A stretch of DNA of 46,190 nucleotides from Tissierellales bacterium (GTDB lineage: Bacteria > Bacillota > Clostridia > Tissierellales > VENL01). Of this stretch, positions 17,447 to 26,269 are shown in pieces (position 1 is the first letter of the stretch; every line of letters begins with the position of its first letter). The stretch spans positions 1-46,190 of the forward strand of contig JANQLB010000050.1 of assembly GCA_028280805.1 (NCBI GenBank), given 5' to 3'. A model generated the notes under the pieces. The model made no database searches. It was given only the letters and a program-made list of their open reading frames with translations, and had not been told where the DNA came from. The position numbers and the translations under genes are program-made.

Positions 17447-19075
17447 ATGAAAAAATTATTAGTTTTACTGATTGCCATAATAATGGTATTGTCAATTGTA
17501 ACAGGTTGTGGAAGCAAAACTCAAGTGAATAAGACAAATGGTGATGTAAAAGAGATTACAATTTCTAACGATTGGGGATTTGAAGAAGGGTTTATGCCTA
17601 TTTCTACTCCAGAGATTTCTTCAAACTACGGTATTTTGTACTTAGCAAATAACTTTTATGAGACTCTTGTTAATTATGAAAATGGTGAAGTAGTACCAGG
17701 ACTGGCTGAAGACTGGGAGGTATCTGAAGATGGTATGAAGTATACCTTCAAGCTAAAGGAAGGAGTTAAGTTTTCAGATGGTGAAGATTTTAATGCCGAT
17801 GTGGTAAAATTGAACCTTGAGAATATTCCTGCTCTGCTTGGCAGGTATATAAGTGGATTTGGAATGTCAGCAGCATTGATTGAAGAGGTCACTGTAGTAG
17901 ATGAGTACACGATAGATATTAGATTATCTATTCCGTATTACGGGTTCTTACAAGATATGACATTTTTAAACCCAATGGCAATGGTTTCACCAAATGCTTA
18001 TAATGAAGATGGAACTTATTCAGATGCAACTAAAGCAGAAACATTAGGAACCGGACCTTATATGTATGATGGTAATTCTGACGGCTCTTATAGGTTTGTG
18101 AAAAATCCAAGTTATCATGGAGAAGAACCCGAGGTTGATGTATTTAATATTAAGATTATTCCCACTAATGAGGCAAAATATTTAGCACTAAGAAGTGGTG
18201 AAATTGATATGATTCTTGGAAAAGAGAATATTTCACATGATGTTTTTAATGAATTTAGCAAGAATAAAAAATATAAGACAAAGATATCTGATCAAGTTTT
18301 TCAAACAAGATATATGAGTTTTAATTATACATCTGAACTTTTAAAGGATATAAATATCCGTAAGGCACTCAGCATGTCCATAGACAGAAAAAGTATTTGT
18401 GATAATTTATTCTATGGAATAGAATCTCCTGCCAGTTCAATATTACATAGTTCATTGCCATATTGTAATGTTGATATAGAAGAAATACCTTATGACGTGG
18501 AAACGGCAAAGCAATTATTAAAGGAATCAAATTGGATAGATAGTGACGGAGATGGAATTAGAGATAAAGACGGTAAAAAGCTTGAAATCAAAGTTAGTTA
18601 TATTTCTGGTGCTGGTGTTGCTAAAATGGATGATTTATTACTTGCCATACAGACATATACTAGAGAAGTAGGTATAGACATCGTTCTAGAACCCCGTGAT
18701 ATGATGGGATTCATTAATGATCTAATGGCAATGAATTTTGATATGGTATGCAAGACAACAAATGGTTTACCCTATGATCCAATGTCATCTATCAATAATA
18801 TTAGAAAAGATCCTTTAATGGATCCAGGTGCTGTCAATGGACTTGCTCATTTAGAAAATGGAGATGAAATAATTAATAATCTTATGATAATGACAAATAC
18901 TGAAGATATACAAAGTCAATTTGATTTAATACTTACTGAAATTAGTTCAAACTACTCATTTATTCCAATATCCTATATGAGTGAACTTGTTGTCTTTGAT
19001 ACAGAAAAAATTCAAGACTATTCATTTTATGGATTTCCAACGAATATTTCTATTGCTGATATTGATATGAAGTAA
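17447..19075 (+). CDS. nikA: NikA-like substrate-binding lipoprotein
   Basis: 542 residues. The signal peptide ends in lipobox IVTGC with Cys21, so it is a membrane-anchored extracytoplasmic receptor. The mature protein follows NikA along its length: opening strand ISNDWGFEEGFMP, GLAEDWEVSEDGMKYTFKLKEGVKFSDG, GTGPY, LPYCN and the C-terminal FIPISYMSELVVF. The best match I recognise is NikA/CntA (nickel or metal-metallophore) rather than OppA/DppA. It is the last gene of the operon, with aaaggagg before ATG and a strong terminator after it. The true ligand (nickel, another metal-chelate or heme) cannot be read from sequence. Confidence 0.85.
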   Translation: MKKLLVLLIAIIMVLSIVTGCGSKTQVNKTNGDVKEITISNDWGFEEGFMPISTPEISSNYGILYLANNFYETLVNYENGEVVPGLAEDWEVSEDGMKYTFKLKEGVKFSDGEDFNADVVKLNLENIPALLGRYISGFGMSAALIEEVTVVDEYTIDIRLSIPYYGFLQDMTFLNPMAMVSPNAYNEDGTYSDATKAETLGTGPYMYDGNSDGSYRFVKNPSYHGEEPEVDVFNIKIIPTNEAKYLALRSGEIDMILGKENISHDVFNEFSKNKKYKTKISDQVFQTRYMSFNYTSELLKDINIRKALSMSIDRKSICDNLFYGIESPASSILHSSLPYCNVDIEEIPYDVETAKQLLKESNWIDSDGDGIRDKDGKKLEIKVSYISGAGVAKMDDLLLAIQTYTREVGIDIVLEPRDMMGFINDLMAMNFDMVCKTTNGLPYDPMSSINNIRKDPLMDPGAVNGLAHLENGDEIINNLMIMTNTEDIQSQFDLILTEISSNYSFIPISYMSELVVFDTEKIQDYSFYGFPTNISIADIDMK

Positions 19076-19089
19076 AATTGACACTGACA

Positions 19090-19120
19090 AAGCAGGGGTA
19101 TTATATTCCCCTGCTTTTTT
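19090..19120 (+). terminator. Terminator of the Nik-type operon
   Basis: Perfect 9-bp arms aagcagggg / cccctgctt with a 9-nt loop and six terminal T, 15 nt after nikA. Confidence 0.92.
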
Positions 19121-19284
19121 GAGTTTTAATACAAAAGAAAGATTTAAAAGTGAAGTAGTAGAAAGTGATGAATATGCCTTAATAGTATTAATATATTCAT
19201 CATAATCCTCCGTTACTTGATAATACATTTCTAAAAATGATATTATTATCTCTAAGTGATGTAAAAATTTAAGGGGGAATATAA

Positions 19285-19653
19285 ATGAAAAAAATTGTTT
19301 CAATTATATTAATTTTGACGTTTGTATTAAGTAGTACAATCACTTTCGCTGATTCAAAGTTAAAAAAAGTCGAGGATGTTGACTCAAAATACGATCAGAT
19401 TAAGGAACAAGCACATAAGAAATTCTATCAGAAGTATATTCAAGAAATAATCAAACTAGATATCACAGAAATGAATATCAATAACTACCATAACAATTCT
19501 TATATGACTGAAAAAGCAATTCATGCTTTCGAGAGAGGTATGGGAGCATATATGGATATTATTGAAAAAAATATACATATTGAATACGAATATAAAAACT
19601 TATATGGTTCACCAGATAAAGGTATTATATATACCTTTTATCCTCGTATGTAG
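19285..19653 (+). CDS. Small exported protein of unknown function
   Basis: 122 residues with a clear signal peptide (MKKIVSIILILTFVLSSTITFA, cleavage likely after FA-D). The mature part is charged and helical, with segments KYDQIKEQAHKKFYQKYIQEI and aromatic Tyr-rich strands near the end (EYEYKNLYG, YTFYP). I recognise no family. The ATG has aaggggg at a good distance. The next gene starts 2 nt after its stop, so the two are probably co-expressed. Confidence 0.6.
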   Translation: MKKIVSIILILTFVLSSTITFADSKLKKVEDVDSKYDQIKEQAHKKFYQKYIQEIIKLDITEMNINNYHNNSYMTEKAIHAFERGMGAYMDIIEKNIHIEYEYKNLYGSPDKGIIYTFYPRM

Positions 19654-19655
19654 TA

Positions 19656-20090
19656 ATGAAAAGAAAATTAGTAGTCATAACAATATTTGTTATAATCTTT
19701 GCAGTATTTTTCTTGTTTGAGTTCAAAACCACGATCAGAGATAGTTATCATATATATGATCCTCAATTCAATTTAAAAGGATCGGCAGAGTTTAATGTAG
19801 AGATTAAAAGTATTATTCTAAAGCAGTATATGGAAGGAGAAATAACTATAAATTCAAAATCTTTCTCTCTTTTTTTGATGAGAGCCGACCTTAATAAAGA
19901 AGGCCTTTATGAAACTCCTTTAAGGTACTATGATGCTAAAGAAGGTGGGGCTAGACATTACGGATACATGTATTATAATAGAAATCACGATATATTCGTA
20001 ATCATTCATGATAGCGATAATTTTGAGATTATAACTAATAAAGACAAGGTTGAGATTCAAAACTTCATAGATAAAATAATAGGACTCTAA
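19656..20090 (+). CDS. Membrane-anchored or exported small protein of unknown function
   Basis: 144 residues. One N-terminal hydrophobic segment (about 5-22, VVITIFVIIFAVFFLFEF) precedes an extracytoplasmic domain rich in Tyr, Asp and beta-type strands. No family is recognised. It starts 2 nt after the previous exported protein, without an obvious ribosome site of its own, which suggests translational coupling. The terminator stem overlaps its stop codon. Confidence 0.55.
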   Translation: MKRKLVVITIFVIIFAVFFLFEFKTTIRDSYHIYDPQFNLKGSAEFNVEIKSIILKQYMEGEITINSKSFSLFLMRADLNKEGLYETPLRYYDAKEGGARHYGYMYYNRNHDIFVIIHDSDNFEIITNKDKVEIQNFIDKIIGL

Positions 20091-20110
20091 CTAAGAGTCC
20101 TATTATTTTA
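20073..20110 (+). terminator. Strong terminator overlapping the stop codon
   Basis: Perfect 16-bp arms (aaaataataggactct / agagtcctattatttt) around a 5-nt loop. A-rich and T-rich flanks allow termination in both directions. Confidence 0.85.
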
Positions 20111-20120
20111 TATTTTTTAC

Positions 20121-20255
20121 AAAGTGATTCAGTATTTTGTATTTATAATAATCATATTCTATCAAGCTGTAAATAAAGGAAAGCTTTCAGTAATAATAAG
20201 AGCAGCACTACAACTAATTTCTTATAGTTCATTAGATGTTTGTCTAAAATATTAA
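20121..20255 (+). pseudogene. Remnant of a MATE transporter gene (C-terminal piece)
   Basis: Read from 20121, this stretch encodes YFVFIIIIFYQAVNKGK followed by a segment ending RAALQLISY. It lines up with the MATE protein at 12502-13875 (TFYPAINKGKPAAMI and ARQLIFY). There is no start codon and no other MATE sequence on either side, and TAA closes it at 20253-20255. It is best read as the decayed end of a second MATE gene. The rest of 20110-20356 shows no gene. Confidence 0.5.
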
Positions 20256-20356
20256 TATAGTTTTTACATTTATATTATATAATAACTATTTAAGAGTAAG
20301 GTATTGGTAAATAAGTGGTATATAATATAATAATAAAGTTTAAGAAAGGAGATAGT

Positions 20357-21922
20357 ATGAAAAAGGATAAAAAATACCAAGTTGTAGCTGGGATAGATTT
20401 AGGTTCACATTCTATAAAAATGAAAATAGCTGAAATTGATAAGAATGGTAATGTGCGGACTTTAGAGAATTTAAGAAGAGCTGCTTCAGTTGGTACGGAT
20501 ACCTTTAGTTCCGGGAAGGTAAAGTTTGAAACAGTTGAAAGAATATGTGATATTTTAAAAGGATATAGGCAGTTAATGAATGATTATAATATTGATAGAT
20601 ATAGAATTGTTGCAACTACAGCTATCAGAGAAGCTAAAAACAGAGAATACATAATAGATCAGATTAATATTAAAACCGGATTTAATATAGAAGTTATTAA
20701 TAATTCAGAAGTTAAATATATTACATATAAGTCAATTAGGGACAAGGTAAGAGATTACAAGAAATTTAGGGAGAAAGGTACTATAATTATAGATGTAGGT
20801 TCCGGAAGTACAGAAATGTCTGTTTACATAGAAGGTAAACTTGCATCTAGTCAAAGTACTAAGATAGGTTCTTTAAGAATAAAAGAAATTTTATCAAGCC
20901 TTGAGAGAAGGACTCTTGATTTTCCTAAGATTCTTGAAGAATATGTAGAAAGTAAGATAGATGGACTAAGAATTTTTAAAACCAATATGGAAATTAATAA
21001 TTTTATAGCTATTGGGGGAGAAATACCAGTAATAGCTCAAATATGTAATAATACTAAAGATACAGATACTCCTAAATTTATTAATGGAGAAAGCTTTAAG
21101 AGATTATATAACGAATTAATGTTTAAGCCCACAAGCTCCATAGTAAGACAATACAATATACCTCAAGATAGAGCAGATTTACTATTACCTTCTATGATTA
21201 TTTTCAAGAAATTCTTAGATAAAACTTCATCTTTGGATATTCACGCTCCTTTAATTTCATTAAGAGATGGTTTAATATCTGATATTGTGGATAATATATT
21301 TTCTACAAACAGGCAAAGAGAGTTTATAGAAGATATAGTTTCGTCTTCAAGATATATAGCTAAAATATACAAAAGTGATATTCCACATATTGATGATGTA
21401 GAAAGTAAGTGTTTAATAATATTTGATCAATTAAAAGAACTTCACGGAATGGGAGATGAAGAAAGACTATTACTTCAAGTTGCAGCTAATTTACATGATA
21501 TTGGGAAGTTCATAAGTTTAGCTAATCATCATCAAGATTCATATAATATAATAATGTCATGTGATATTATGGGAATATCAAATGAGCAGCTTGAAATCAT
21601 TGCAAATATAGCCAGGTATCATGGAGATGAAGTTCCGGATTATTCACACTCAAATTTTAAACACCTAAGGAAGAAAAATAGATTATTAGTTTCTAAACTT
21701 GTAGCAATTTTAAGAATAGCAGATGCCTTGGACAGAAGCCACAAACAAAAAGTTAAAAATGTTGAAATTTTTCTAAAAAAAGATCATGCGGTGTTTAATG
21801 TAGATGTTTTTGAAGATGCCTTACTAGAAATATGGACATTTGAAACAAATTCAGAATTTTTTCAAGAGGTTTTTGGTGTTACCCCTATATTAAAGACTAA
21901 AAGGGTGGTTAATTATGGATAA
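20357..21922 (+). CDS. ppx: Ppx/GppA-family phosphatase with C-terminal HD domain
   Basis: 521 residues from ATG 20357 (aagaaaggag upstream; an in-frame GTG at 20315 has no such site). Residues 8-310 form the actin-like Ppx/GppA fold with P-loop motifs GIDLGSHSIKMKIAEI and IDVGSGSTEMSV and the ATTAIREAKN segment. The usual GGT phosphate loop reads AIGGEIPVIAQI, so one residue differs from the neighbouring paralogue. Residues 330-500 carry an HD-type domain (LHDIGKF, NHHQDS). The family degrades polyphosphate from the chain end or hydrolyses (p)ppGpp. It overlaps ppk by 8 nt, arguing for polyphosphate turnover. Confidence 0.87.
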   Translation: MKKDKKYQVVAGIDLGSHSIKMKIAEIDKNGNVRTLENLRRAASVGTDTFSSGKVKFETVERICDILKGYRQLMNDYNIDRYRIVATTAIREAKNREYIIDQINIKTGFNIEVINNSEVKYITYKSIRDKVRDYKKFREKGTIIIDVGSGSTEMSVYIEGKLASSQSTKIGSLRIKEILSSLERRTLDFPKILEEYVESKIDGLRIFKTNMEINNFIAIGGEIPVIAQICNNTKDTDTPKFINGESFKRLYNELMFKPTSSIVRQYNIPQDRADLLLPSMIIFKKFLDKTSSLDIHAPLISLRDGLISDIVDNIFSTNRQREFIEDIVSSSRYIAKIYKSDIPHIDDVESKCLIIFDQLKELHGMGDEERLLLQVAANLHDIGKFISLANHHQDSYNIIMSCDIMGISNEQLEIIANIARYHGDEVPDYSHSNFKHLRKKNRLLVSKLVAILRIADALDRSHKQKVKNVEIFLKKDHAVFNVDVFEDALLEIWTFETNSEFFQEVFGVTPILKTKRVVNYG

Positions 21923-24032
21923 TTTAAATTTTAGTAATAGTGAGTTTTTTTTCAACAGAGAACTAGGATGGTTAGAATTTAATGATAGAGTTTTAGAAGA
22001 AGCCAAAGATGATAGAAATCCTCTTTTTGAAAGAATTAAGTTTATATCCATAGTAAGCTCAAATCTTGATGAGTTTTTTATGGTGAGGGTAGCATCTTTA
22101 AAAGATCAAGTAAATGTTGGTTTTGATAAGGCTGATCTTGCGGGATTAACCCCTAAGCAGCAGTTAAAGAGAATTTCTCAAAGAACTCATAGCATGTTAG
22201 AAGAACAGTATAAGTGCTTAAATGAAAATCTAGTTCCGGAACTTAAAAATAATGGATTTAAATTTATCAATAAGGACAATCTGTCAAAAGCAGATATTAA
22301 GGTTTTAGATGAACATTTTATCAACAATGTTTATCCTGTTCTAACTCCTATGGCTGTAGACTCAGGGAGACCTTTTCCACTAATATTAAACAAGAGCTTA
22401 AATATTGGATTATTGGTAAAAGACAATAATGCCTCGGACGATGAAGCAATTTTTGCAACAGTACAAGTACCTTCAGTTTTACCAAGATTGATTGAGATTC
22501 CTAAAAAAGATGAAAACTTTAAACGGTTAATACTACTGGAACAAGTAATAGATTTATTTTTAGACAAGTTGTTTATAGGAAAAGAGATAATATGTTCATT
22601 TCCATATAGAATTACTAGAAATGCAGATTTAGGTATACATGAAGACGAAGCAGAAGACCTTTTAATAGAAATTGAAAAATCTATAAAGCTAAGAAGATGG
22701 GGTGCAACTATTCGCATAGAGGTTGATTATAATATAGATAAAAGATTAGTTGAAATATTAAAGGAAGAATTAAAAGTTCATAAAGGAGAGATATATTACA
22801 TTAATGGACCTATAGACTTAACATTTATATTTGATGTGTTACCTAAAAAAGGATATGATGAACTTAGGTTTAAAAAGCATGTTCAGCAAACTCCCATAGA
22901 TTTATTTAATGAAGATGATATTTTTGATGCTATATCTAAAAAAGATATTTTACTGCATCATCCATATGAGAATTTCGAACCTGTAGTAGATTTTGTCAGG
23001 AAGGCATCTAAAGACCCAAGTGTTCTTGCTATAAAACAGACTTTATATAGAGTTAGCGGTGATTCTCCAATAGTTAAAGCTTTATCAGAAGCTGCAGACA
23101 GAGGAAAACAGGTGACAGTTTTAGTTGAGTTAAAAGCAAGATTTGATGAAAGAAATAATATAAACTGGGCAAAGAAACTTGAGAAATCAGGTTGTCATGT
23201 AATTTATGGTTTAATAGGATTAAAAACTCATAGTAAAATAATTTTAGTTGTTAGGAGAGAAGAAGATAAAATTAAGAGATATGTTCATATTGGAACAGGT
23301 AATTATAATGACATAACGGCTAAATTCTACACTGATTTAGGTTTATTTACTTGTAATGAATATTTTGGATCAGATACTTCTGCTATTTTTAATATGCTTT
23401 CCGGATATTCAGAGCCTCCGGAATTATTTAAGCTTGATATTGCTCCTCTAAATTTAAGGCAAAGATTTAATGAACTAATTCATAATGAGATTGAAAATGC
23501 AAAGCAGGGTAAAAAGGCGAAGATAATTGCTAAAATGAATTCTCTAGTAGACCCGGAAATTATAAAAGAGCTTTATAGAGCTTCATATTATGGAGTAGAA
23601 ATTGAGCTTATAGTACGTGGTATTTGCTGCTTAAGACCAAATATACCTAAGGTCAGTGAGAATATAACTGTCAGGAGTATTGTAGGAAGGTTTCTAGAGC
23701 ATAGCAGAATATACTATTTTTATAATGAAGGTAATGAAAAAATTTTTATTTCAAGTGCTGATTTAATGTCAAGAAATTTAAATAGAAGAGTTGAAATTTT
23801 CTGTCCGATAGAGGACAAAAGAATTAAAAAAAGAATAAAATCAATTCTTAAAATAATTCTAAATGATACAGAAAAGACTAGAATTCTAACTTCAGAAGGT
23901 ATTTATATACCAATAGACAAAGAAGAAAAATTTGTATTTAATGCTCAGGAATTTTTTGCAAATAATGTTTATGAATATGTAAATGACAATGAAAATGATA
24001 GATTTTTTTCAGGTTTTAAGCCAATTAGATAA
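21915..24032 (+). CDS. ppk: Polyphosphate kinase 1
   Basis: Makes polyphosphate from ATP at the membrane. The 705-residue length is normal for PPK1. The N-terminal region (NRELGWLEFNDRVLEEA, SSNLDEFFMVRVA) and head domain are complete. The two catalytic-domain histidines are present: H439 in GLKTHSK (the autophosphorylated residue in E. coli is His435) and H596 in RFLEHSRIYYF, each followed by the GTGNYN or SSADLMSRN segment expected. It overlaps the upstream ppx by 8 nt and is followed 133 nt later by a second ppx. Synthesis and breakdown genes are therefore adjacent. Confidence 0.95.
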   Translation: MDNLNFSNSEFFFNRELGWLEFNDRVLEEAKDDRNPLFERIKFISIVSSNLDEFFMVRVASLKDQVNVGFDKADLAGLTPKQQLKRISQRTHSMLEEQYKCLNENLVPELKNNGFKFINKDNLSKADIKVLDEHFINNVYPVLTPMAVDSGRPFPLILNKSLNIGLLVKDNNASDDEAIFATVQVPSVLPRLIEIPKKDENFKRLILLEQVIDLFLDKLFIGKEIICSFPYRITRNADLGIHEDEAEDLLIEIEKSIKLRRWGATIRIEVDYNIDKRLVEILKEELKVHKGEIYYINGPIDLTFIFDVLPKKGYDELRFKKHVQQTPIDLFNEDDIFDAISKKDILLHHPYENFEPVVDFVRKASKDPSVLAIKQTLYRVSGDSPIVKALSEAADRGKQVTVLVELKARFDERNNINWAKKLEKSGCHVIYGLIGLKTHSKIILVVRREEDKIKRYVHIGTGNYNDITAKFYTDLGLFTCNEYFGSDTSAIFNMLSGYSEPPELFKLDIAPLNLRQRFNELIHNEIENAKQGKKAKIIAKMNSLVDPEIIKELYRASYYGVEIELIVRGICCLRPNIPKVSENITVRSIVGRFLEHSRIYYFYNEGNEKIFISSADLMSRNLNRRVEIFCPIEDKRIKKRIKSILKIILNDTEKTRILTSEGIYIPIDKEEKFVFNAQEFFANNVYEYVNDNENDRFFSGFKPIR

Positions 24033-24165
24033 ATATACTTACTTTTTGAACTGCATAATAGCTATTTAAATAGAATAGGATATTAATTTATAGTATAATT
24101 ATATAATATCTATGCTAACTTATTTACTACATATACTTTGATAACATTACTTAAGGAGATTGAAG

Positions 24166-25701
24166 ATGGATGATAAAATTGCAATTATTGATTTAGGTTC
24201 TAATTCAGTACACGTTTTAATTATGAAAATATATAAAAATAAATCATATAAAATGATAGATCATGTAAAAGAGATGGTTAGGCTTAGTGAAGGAATGGGA
24301 GAAGAACTTACACTTAAAAAAGAACCTATGAATCGCACTATAACTACTTTAAAACTTTTTAACAAACTTATAAAAGTATATGATGTTAAAAATGTTATTT
24401 GTTTAGCAACTGCTGCTGTTAGAATTGCTAAAAACAGAGATGATTTTATCAAAAAAGTTAAGAGAGAGACAGGGTTTAAAATTGAAGTCATTAGTGGTAT
24501 GGAAGAAGCTTACTATGATTTTGTCGGAGTAATAAATACAATTGATATTAAAGATTGTATTATTGTGGATATAGGTGGGGCAAGTACGGAAATAATTTTG
24601 GTTAAAGATAGAATGGTAAAAGAAGCAATCAGTCTTCCCTTTGGAGCAGTACTGGTTACAGAAAGATTTTTAAGTAAAGATATAATTAATAAAGAAAGCC
24701 TTAAAACTTTAGAAGAGCATTTAGCAAATCAATTTAGTAATATTAAATGGTTAAATGATAATAAAAGATTGCCGATTGTAGGATTAGGTGGGACAATACG
24801 TACTATAGCAAAAATGGACAGAAAAAAGATACAATTTCCTTTTGAAAGCTTACATAATTATCAAGTAACTCCAGATGAAGTGCTGTATGTATATAATAGA
24901 GTATCTAATTTAAATCTAAAGCAGAGAAAAAATATTCCGGGTATGAATAAAGATAGAGCTGATATTATTACAGGAGGATTAGCACCTTTAATAAGTCTTA
25001 TGAAATACATTGAAACAGAAAAAATTATAATTAGTGGAAATGGCCTTAGGGAAGGAGTATTTTTCAAGAAATATTTACAAACTGTTGATAGTATTAATAC
25101 TATTGATTTAAATAGAAATGTTATTGATGATGTTTTAGCTCATAGTATAAATAATATATTGAAAAGATATGATGCTAACATAAGGCACAGCTATCATGTG
25201 CAGCAGTTAGCTTTATCTTTATTTGATCAGACTAAAGAGCTGCACGGCTTAGGAGAAGCTGAGAGGAAGCTTTTAAAGGTAGGGGCATTGCTGCATGATA
25301 TAGGTATGTATGTTGACTATTACAATCATCATAAACACGGTTTTTATTTAATGATAAATTCAAGATTGTATGGATTAAATAATAGAGAATTAGTTATTTG
25401 TGCTTTTATAGTTGCTATGCATAGAGAAGATAAGTTTGAACAGAATTGGCGGAAGTATGAGATGCTGATAAATAAAAGAGATTATCATATAATTGAGTTC
25501 TTAAGCTTATTTGCTAGACTTGCTGAAAAACTTGATAGGAGTGAATATAGTAAAATAAAGGATATATACTGTAATATACATGAAAATTCAATAGATATTA
25601 AACTAAAAACTGATGAGGATGGAGAACTGGAAATTGTATCGGCACTGAAATTTAAAAAAGATTTTAAAAGGCTTTTAAAGAAAAATCTAAATATAATTTA
25701 G
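24166..25701 (+). CDS. ppx: Second Ppx/GppA-family phosphatase with HD domain
   Basis: 511 residues from ATG 24166 (aaggagat 5-6 nt upstream; the in-frame TTG at 24160 overlaps that site). It has canonical Ppx/GppA motifs (IIDLGSNSVHVLIMK, ATAAVRIAKNRDDF, VDIGGASTEIILV, VGLGGTIRTIA) and a C-terminal HD domain (LLHDIGMYVDYYNHHKH). Here the GGT loop is intact, unlike the first copy, so this is the better candidate for the active exopolyphosphatase. Two such enzymes may differ in substrate, polyphosphate versus (p)ppGpp; sequence alone does not decide. Confidence 0.88.
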   Translation: MDDKIAIIDLGSNSVHVLIMKIYKNKSYKMIDHVKEMVRLSEGMGEELTLKKEPMNRTITTLKLFNKLIKVYDVKNVICLATAAVRIAKNRDDFIKKVKRETGFKIEVISGMEEAYYDFVGVINTIDIKDCIIVDIGGASTEIILVKDRMVKEAISLPFGAVLVTERFLSKDIINKESLKTLEEHLANQFSNIKWLNDNKRLPIVGLGGTIRTIAKMDRKKIQFPFESLHNYQVTPDEVLYVYNRVSNLNLKQRKNIPGMNKDRADIITGGLAPLISLMKYIETEKIIISGNGLREGVFFKKYLQTVDSINTIDLNRNVIDDVLAHSINNILKRYDANIRHSYHVQQLALSLFDQTKELHGLGEAERKLLKVGALLHDIGMYVDYYNHHKHGFYLMINSRLYGLNNRELVICAFIVAMHREDKFEQNWRKYEMLINKRDYHIIEFLSLFARLAEKLDRSEYSKIKDIYCNIHENSIDIKLKTDEDGELEIVSALKFKKDFKRLLKKNLNII

Positions 25702-25866
25702 ATAAAAATATTAAGAGAGTTTATAAGTTTGAAAAAAGAATTATAAAGCATCTAAATATTTACAGTTCAATTTAATACTGAAATAAATAAGTTTTCTATT
25801 TTTCTAGATAAAAATTGTAATTTAATTAAAATAATTAAAATCAAAATGAAAAATATTAAAAAAACA

Positions 25867-26140
25867 ATTGACAATATCAATAAATACAATTAAACTATAA
25901 CTATATATTAAATGAATTATAATATAATTAAATAAGTAAATGCAAAATATTAATTTGTTTAATTAGGTTATTGTAAAGATAGGGTATTTTGAATTTGGGT
26001 CTAAGGGTATATCAAAGTAAATTTATATAGCAGTGAAAATATGTAAAAAACTCCATTTTATTTTGCGGCTGAGAACGTTAAAAACTAAAGGATTGCATGA
26101 CAAATAGACCCTTACAAGTGATGGTGAAAAAGTGCCTAAA
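25867..26140 (+). promoter_or_regulatory. Promoter and possibly structured long leader of the M55 peptidase gene
   Basis: TTGACA (25867-25872), a 17-nt spacer and TAAACT (25890-25895) predict a transcript with a leader of about 370 nt. Within it gggtcta (25997-26003) can pair with tagaccc (26105-26111), while the overlapping taaggg (26002-26007) can instead pair with ccctta (26109-26114), so the two helices exclude each other. No known riboswitch class is recognised. The rest of 25702-26269 is AT-rich with no gene seen. Confidence 0.35.
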
Positions 26141-26269
26141 ATCTGTTAATATTACTTATTTGATAATGAGATATTTTACAAGAAGATCATAAATTTCACA
26201 CAAAACCAAGTAATACCAACGAATTTAACACTTGCAATAAACTACAAATTTATAGATGGAGGTTTTAAA

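Noticed and set aside
26050..26130. Possible TPP riboswitch (ctgaga followed later by accc)
   Set aside because: Only the short CTGAGA matches; the expected second conserved block is absent and the downstream gene is not a thiamine gene.
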